Notes under the pieces: generated by a model
Databases searched by the model: none
Told to the model about the DNA's origin: nothing
The model's input: only the letters and a program-made list of their open reading frames with translations
Shown: positions 6,213-9,746 of the stretch, one piece after another
How the letters are laid out: every line of letters begins with the position of its first letter
Position numbering within the stretch: position 1 is the first letter of the stretch
Origin: JABFSM01 sp052389555
GTDB lineage: Bacteria > Gemmatimonadota > Gemmatimonadetes > Gemmatimonadales > GWC2-71-9
Length of the DNA stretch: 9,746 bases
Assembly (NCBI GenBank): GCA_052389555.1
Contig: JBQTHV010000003.1
Span: 1-9,746, forward strand
Direction of reading: 5' to 3'
Program-made: the position numbers and the translations under genes

Positions 6213-6726
6213 TGCTCGGCTGACCCTGCTCCTGGCGCTGGCCCTTGGCGCCTGCGGCGGCGGCACCCAGGATGGGCTGGGGGCCGCACCCGCCTCCCTC
6301 GACGAGGCAGGGACCGCGGTCGCTTCCTCGGCGGGAGCCCGCAACGACTCGGTGGCGGCGAGAGCGGTGGTGCTCGACTCGTCGCTGATCCCCGAGCCCG
6401 GCGAAGAGCTGGAACGGGAGACCTTCAGCTACCTGGGTGGAAGCCGGGACCCCTTCGCGTCGCTCCTCGAAGGACGCGGCATCGGGCCCGAGCTGGGCGA
6501 CCTCGACGTGGTCGGGCTGCTCTACGTGGAGCGCGACCACCGGGCCAGCACCGCGGTCCTGCGCGACCGGGTGAACCGCAAACAGTACTCCGCCCGAGAA
6601 GGCGAGCGGGTGGGACGGGCCCGGGTGATCAGCATCGGGCCCAGGACGGTGACGTTCCTCATCGACGACTACGGCACGCAGCGGGAAGTGACGCTGGCGA
6701 TGCGCAAGCGGGAGGAGGTTCCATGA
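6202..6726 (+). CDS. pilP: Type IV pilus lipoprotein PilP
   Basis: With GTG 6202 as start, the protein has 174 residues. This start is 8 bases after GGGAGG (6188-6193); another in-frame GTG at 6193 sits inside that site, so I prefer 6202. The start lies inside the end of pilO (11-base overlap, different frame). Residues 1-17 are a lipoprotein signal ending in LGAC, with Cys18 as the likely lipidated residue. A Ser/Ala-rich disordered stretch (about 20-70) leads to the PilP mark RDPF (82-85) and a small beta domain (LDVVGLLYVERDHRASTAVLRD, in two parts: LDVVGLLY and RASTAVLRD; then YSAREGERVG) that binds the N0 domain of PilQ. It connects PilN/PilO to the secretin. The TGA overlaps the pilQ ATG (ATGA), so the two are translationally coupled. 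Confidence 0.88.
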   Translation: MACDARLTLLLALALGACGGGTQDGLGAAPASLDEAGTAVASSAGARNDSVAARAVVLDSSLIPEPGEELERETFSYLGGSRDPFASLLEGRGIGPELGDLDVVGLLYVERDHRASTAVLRDRVNRKQYSAREGERVGRARVISIGPRTVTFLIDDYGTQREVTLAMRKREEVP

Positions 6727-8507
6727 TCCGAGGTATCTGGACCCTGCTGGTGAGCGCAGGCATCGCGGCCCCCCTGGCACCTCCGATTGGGGCGCCGCTG
6801 CCGCGGGTTAACGACGGTGAAGTCCACGCGGTGCGGCTGGCCCCGGTTCCCGCGGGCGACCAGGCCGAGCTGGTGATTGCCGTGCGCGGCGCCGTGGAAG
6901 TCACCGATCGAGTGCTGGCGGACCCGAGCCGGCTGGTGCTCGATCTGGCCGGCGCCCGGCTCGCCGTCGGGATGGCGCGCGCTTATGACGGCGTTACCCG
7001 CGCGGGCGTCCGCAACGTCCGCATCAGCCAGTACACCCCCACGGTCGTGAGAGTGGTCCTGGACCTGGATCGGCTGATGCCGTACCGGGTCGAGCGCGGC
7101 CCCGAAACCATCCGGGTGTCCTTTGCCACCGATCAGGAATTCACCCCCTGGAACGCCGGCAACGCGGCCGAACCGCCGAGCGCCGAGCCCCGAGTGCCGA
7201 GCGCCGAGTCCGAGCCGGTCTCTCCCGTGTTAGGCCGCTCCTCCGCGCCGCTCCAGGTCCAGGTCCGCCGCATCACGGTGAACTGGGACCGCGCAAACCT
7301 TCAGGAGGTGATTGCCGGATTCCAGGCGATCAGCGGGCGCTCGATCGTGCTGGGCAAGGACATCCAGCAGCGCGAGGTAACGGCCAACATCATCGACCAG
7401 CCGTGGCCGGAAGCGTTCTACGCGATCCTCGGAGCGCAGGGCCTGGTAGTGCAGGAGATGCCGGGGGGCATTCTCCGGGTTGACGATCCCGCCAAGCTCG
7501 CCGAAATCGACTCGCTCGAGCCGGCCGACATCCGGGTGGTGCGGCTCAACTATGCCAGGGCCGCCGAGCTGTCCAAGGCGGTCGAAGGGATCCTGAGCAA
7601 GCGCGGGAAGGTGTCGGTGGATACCGCGTCCAACTCGATCATTCTGACCGAGACGAAGGCCAATATCGAGGACGTCGAGCGGTTCATCCTCCAGCTCGAC
7701 TTCAAGCCCAAGCAGGTTTCCATCCAGGCCAAGATCATCTTCGTGGATCGCACCGATCTGGAGCAGCTCGGCTTCAAGTACGACATCGGGAGCGCGAGCC
7801 AGTTCTACAACGCCATCGTCGGGCGGCCCGATCCGGCCACTGGCGGGCTCCAGCCCTTCCCGCCGGCCCGCAGCATCGTGGATCTGGGCGGCAACCAGAT
7901 CGCGGCGGTGGGCAACGCGCAATCGGTCATTACCTCGCCGGCGATCGACCTGATGTTCTCGACCGCGATCGGCGGATTCTCCATCACCAGCTTCCTCCAG
8001 GGGCTTCAGCAGCTCGAGCTTTCCGATGTGCAGGCGGAGCCGACCATCACGACCCAGGACAACAAGGCCGCGCTGATCCGCGTGGGTGAGGACATCCCGG
8101 TTCGGGTGATCGACCTGGCTTCGGCTCAGGCTGCCGCCGGGACGGTGGCGCGCGCCAACGTGCAGTTCCGGGAGACCGGTATCCGGCTTCTGGTGACCCC
8201 GCACGTCACCGACGACGGCCACATCTCGATGACCCTGGAGACCGAACGGTCCAGCCTTCAGACTCTGGCCGCCGCGGACTTGGGCTTCATCATCTCGAAG
8301 CAGGAATCGACCAACCAGCTGCTGGTGGCCGACGGCGAGACCGCGGTCATCGGCGGGCTGACTGTGACCACGGTGGAGAAGTCGAAGTCGGGCATTCCGC
8401 TCCTCTCCTCGTTGCCCTTGATCGGCAACCTGTTCAGCTTCAGCAGCACCCGGGAAAATCGGAAGGACCTCATCATCCTGGTGACACCGAGGATCGTGGG
8501 CAACTAA
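6723..8507 (+). CDS. pilQ: Type IV pilus secretin PilQ
   Basis: 594 residues, the outer-membrane channel through which the pilus passes. An N-terminal hydrophobic stretch (about 4-22) is the export signal. Residues about 33-135 look like one AMIN domain, thought to bind peptidoglycan (only one; several PilQ proteins have two). A Pro/Ser/Glu-rich linker (about 138-175) contains a DNA tandem repeat. Then come an STN/N0 domain (about 180-253, ITVNWDRANLQEVIAGF), an N1/NolW domain (about 268-326, VVRLNYARAAELSKAVEGIL) and the secretin core (about 435-592) with the hallmark VQAEPTITTQDNKAALIRVG, the GIPLLSSLPLIGNLFSF block and final KDLIILVTPRIV. The C-terminus is complete. PilQ forms multimers helped by pilotins or TsaP-type proteins not seen here. 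One TTA codon inside GTTAGGC is at 7229-7234. Confidence 0.95.
   Translation: MIRGIWTLLVSAGIAAPLAPPIGAPLPRVNDGEVHAVRLAPVPAGDQAELVIAVRGAVEVTDRVLADPSRLVLDLAGARLAVGMARAYDGVTRAGVRNVRISQYTPTVVRVVLDLDRLMPYRVERGPETIRVSFATDQEFTPWNAGNAAEPPSAEPRVPSAESEPVSPVLGRSSAPLQVQVRRITVNWDRANLQEVIAGFQAISGRSIVLGKDIQQREVTANIIDQPWPEAFYAILGAQGLVVQEMPGGILRVDDPAKLAEIDSLEPADIRVVRLNYARAAELSKAVEGILSKRGKVSVDTASNSIILTETKANIEDVERFILQLDFKPKQVSIQAKIIFVDRTDLEQLGFKYDIGSASQFYNAIVGRPDPATGGLQPFPPARSIVDLGGNQIAAVGNAQSVITSPAIDLMFSTAIGGFSITSFLQGLQQLELSDVQAEPTITTQDNKAALIRVGEDIPVRVIDLASAQAAAGTVARANVQFRETGIRLLVTPHVTDDGHISMTLETERSSLQTLAAADLGFIISKQESTNQLLVADGETAVIGGLTVTTVEKSKSGIPLLSSLPLIGNLFSFSSTRENRKDLIILVTPRIVGN
7175..7214 (+). repeat. Heptanucleotide tandem repeat (CCGAGNN) within pilQ
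   Basis: CCGAG occurs at 7176, 7183, 7190, 7197, 7204 and 7210: five units in exact 7-base register, the last one displaced by one base. The 13-base GCCGAGCGCCGAG is repeated exactly at 7175-7187 and 7196-7208, 21 bases apart. The protein equivalent is a repeated PSAE (residues about 152-163) in the flexible linker between the AMIN and STN domains. Because 7 is not a multiple of 3, gain or loss of one unit would shift the pilQ frame, while three units add seven residues. Confidence 0.7.
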
Positions 8508-8516
8508 CTTCCCGGG

Positions 8517-9740
8517 GTGAGACTCCGGTTCACAACCGCAGGCGAATCGCACGGCAAGGCCCTCGTCGTCATCGTCGAGGGCCTTCCCGCCGGCCTGCCG
8601 GTCACCGCCGCCGCTATCGATCATCAGCTCGCCCGCCGGATGCAGGGCTACGGCCGGGGCGCGCGCATGAAGATCGAGCAGGACCGGATCGAGTGGCTGG
8701 CCGGGGTCCGGGCGGGGGAGACGATCGGGTCGCCGGTGGCCATGCTGATCCGCAACCTCGACTGGGCCAACTGGGAAGACGTGATGGCCGCCGAGGGTTC
8801 TCCAGGTGAACTGAGGCGCCGGCGGGTGACCCGGCCCCGGCCGGGGCACGCGGACCTGGTGGGGGTTCTCAAGTATGACCGGCTCGACGCCCGCGACATC
8901 CTGGAGCGGGCCAGCGCGCGCGAAACGGCCGCCCGGGTGGCCGCCGGGGCCCTGGCGCGCCGGCTGCTCCAGGAATTCGGGGTCGACATCGGGAGCCACG
9001 TGGTTTCGCTGGGCGGCATCGCGGCCGAGCCGCCAGAGCTTCCTCCTAACCCGCTCAATGACGCCTCGGACCGTTCGCCGGTGCGGGTGCTCGATCCCGC
9101 CGCCCAGGCCCGGATCATGGCCCGAATCGATCAGGCCAAGCAGGCCGGCGATACCCTGGGAGGCGAGATCGAAGTCGTCGCGGCCGGCGTCGTGCTGGGC
9201 CTGGGCAGTCATGCCAGCTGGGACCGCAAGCTCGACGGCCGCCTGGCCGGAATGCTCATGTCGATCCCCGCCGTGAAGGGGGTCGAGATCGGGATGGGCT
9301 TCCGGGCCGCCCGGGTGCCGGGCTCCCAGGTGCACGATCCGATCGCGCTGGACCCTGCGGGCCGTCCGGCGCAAGACCCGCGAGGCGGGTTCCGGCGGCT
9401 CAGCAACAACGCGGGCGGGCTGGAAGGCGGGATGACCACCGGGGAGCCGCTCGTGGTGCGGGTAGCGATGAAGCCCATCTCCACCCTGATGTCGCCGCTC
9501 CGGACCGTGGAGCTCAAGAGCGGGGAGACCGCCGCGGCGCAGAGCGAGCGGTCGGACGTGACCGCGGTGCCGGCCATGGGCGTGATCGCGGAGGCGCTGG
9601 TGGCGCTGGTGCTGGCGGACGCAATGCTGGAGAAGTTCGGCGGCGATTCCCTCGCCGAGCTCCGGCGCAACTACGACGGGTATGTCGCCGGGTTAGGCCG
9701 GCGCTGGGCCGAGCTCGAGCGGCCCGCGCCCGAGGCGTGA
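8517..9740 (+). CDS. aroC: Chorismate synthase AroC
   Basis: 407 residues, complete. The enzyme makes chorismate from 5-enolpyruvylshikimate 3-phosphate using reduced FMN, the last step of the shikimate pathway. Family signatures are clear: AGESHGK (8-14, with His12), RRMQGYGRGARMKIEQDRIE (40-59), RPGHADL (108-114, with His111), RASARETAARVAAGALARRL (131-150) and RSDVTAVPAMGVIAEALVAL (345-364), where Asp347 is the conserved acidic residue. The start is GTG 8517, the first codon giving MRLRFTTAGESHG; no clear ribosome site precedes it, and the gap to the pilQ stop is only 9 bases, so it is probably translated from the pilus transcript by re-initiation. It is slightly longer than many AroC proteins because of segments such as the one around 260-295 and a C-terminal extension. 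Two of the CCTAAC words (9045-9050 and, reversed, 9692-9697) lie inside it. Confidence 0.96.
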   Translation: MRLRFTTAGESHGKALVVIVEGLPAGLPVTAAAIDHQLARRMQGYGRGARMKIEQDRIEWLAGVRAGETIGSPVAMLIRNLDWANWEDVMAAEGSPGELRRRRVTRPRPGHADLVGVLKYDRLDARDILERASARETAARVAAGALARRLLQEFGVDIGSHVVSLGGIAAEPPELPPNPLNDASDRSPVRVLDPAAQARIMARIDQAKQAGDTLGGEIEVVAAGVVLGLGSHASWDRKLDGRLAGMLMSIPAVKGVEIGMGFRAARVPGSQVHDPIALDPAGRPAQDPRGGFRRLSNNAGGLEGGMTTGEPLVVRVAMKPISTLMSPLRTVELKSGETAAAQSERSDVTAVPAMGVIAEALVALVLADAMLEKFGGDSLAELRRNYDGYVAGLGRRWAELERPAPEA

Positions 9741-9746
9741 AGCGGC

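Larger units (their letters stand above)
263..9697. repeat. Dispersed CCTAACnCG word, ten sites
   Basis: CCTAAC occurs on the + strand at 263, 1961, 2415, 2663, 3074, 4474 and 9045, and as GTTAGG at 6116, 7229 and 9692 (start positions). Read in the CCTAAC direction, position +9 is G in all ten and positions +8/+9 are CG in nine; the exception is 1961 (CCTAACTAG). Six read CCTAACCCG. Eight of ten are inside genes, one overlaps the regulator stop codon (1961) and one is in the pilin leader (263). The spread is about one per kb. The occurrences are read directly; a function such as an uptake, recombination or methylation signal is inference. Confidence 0.6.

Noticed and set aside
7230..9374. 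714-codon open frame on the - strand opposite pilQ and aroC
   Set aside because: It lies wholly opposite two strongly supported genes and has a low-complexity Gly/Arg/His/Pro composition. Long antisense open frames are expected at this GC content.
1..9746. tRNA/rRNA genes, CRISPR arrays, insertion sequences, attachment sites
   Set aside because: No cloverleaf pattern with a T-loop consensus, no spaced repeat-spacer array, no transposase and no terminal inverted repeats with target duplications were seen.

Overview
The window is a high-GC (roughly two-thirds G+C) bacterial chromosomal segment in which every credible gene lies on the + strand. It carries a type IV pilus (T4P) locus followed by a chorismate synthase gene. 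Gene order, GC content and protein style (tandem pilins, minor pilins, pilMNOPQ, aroC) would fit a Gemmatimonadota-like or deltaproteobacterial-like organism. That placement is an impression, not a demonstrated assignment.

Layout. (1) 1-128: C-terminal tail of a protein that looks like a type IV pilin. (2) 129-286: intergenic region with two perfect GC-rich hairpins. (3) 287-676: complete type IV pilin with a class III leader, overlapping by ATGA (4) 673-1965, a degenerate NtrC/PilR-like protein. Its receiver domain has lost most of the phosphorylation pocket, and its AAA+ domain lacks the GAFTGA sigma-54 contact loop. (5) 1966-2085: short regulatory-looking gap with 20-bp-spaced direct repeats. 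(6) 2086-3645: three tightly packed minor-pilin-type genes resembling PilV/GspI, PilW/GspJ and PilX/GspK. (7) 3646-3850: non-coding gap that can fold into a closed multi-hairpin structure. (8) 3851-8507: pilM, pilN, pilO, pilP and pilQ, almost without spacing. (9) 8517-9740: aroC.

How they fit together. Pilin and minor pilins are processed by a prepilin peptidase (not in the window) and assembled into the fibre. PilM (cytoplasmic, actin-like), PilN/PilO (inner membrane), PilP (lipoprotein) and the PilQ secretin form the alignment complex and outer-membrane gate. The motor ATPases, PilC and PilD are not here and must be elsewhere. aroC is a metabolic neighbour; linkage of pilQ to shikimate-pathway genes is known from other bacteria (pilMNOPQ-aroK-aroB in gammaproteobacteria).

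The most unusual signals are: a recurrent non-palindromic word CCTAACnCG (ten CCTAAC sites, nine with the extended form), which forces rare Leu codons inside genes and occurs about once per kb; the sigma-54-activator-like regulator stripped of its sigma-54-contacting loops; and a 7-bp tandem repeat inside the pilQ linker.
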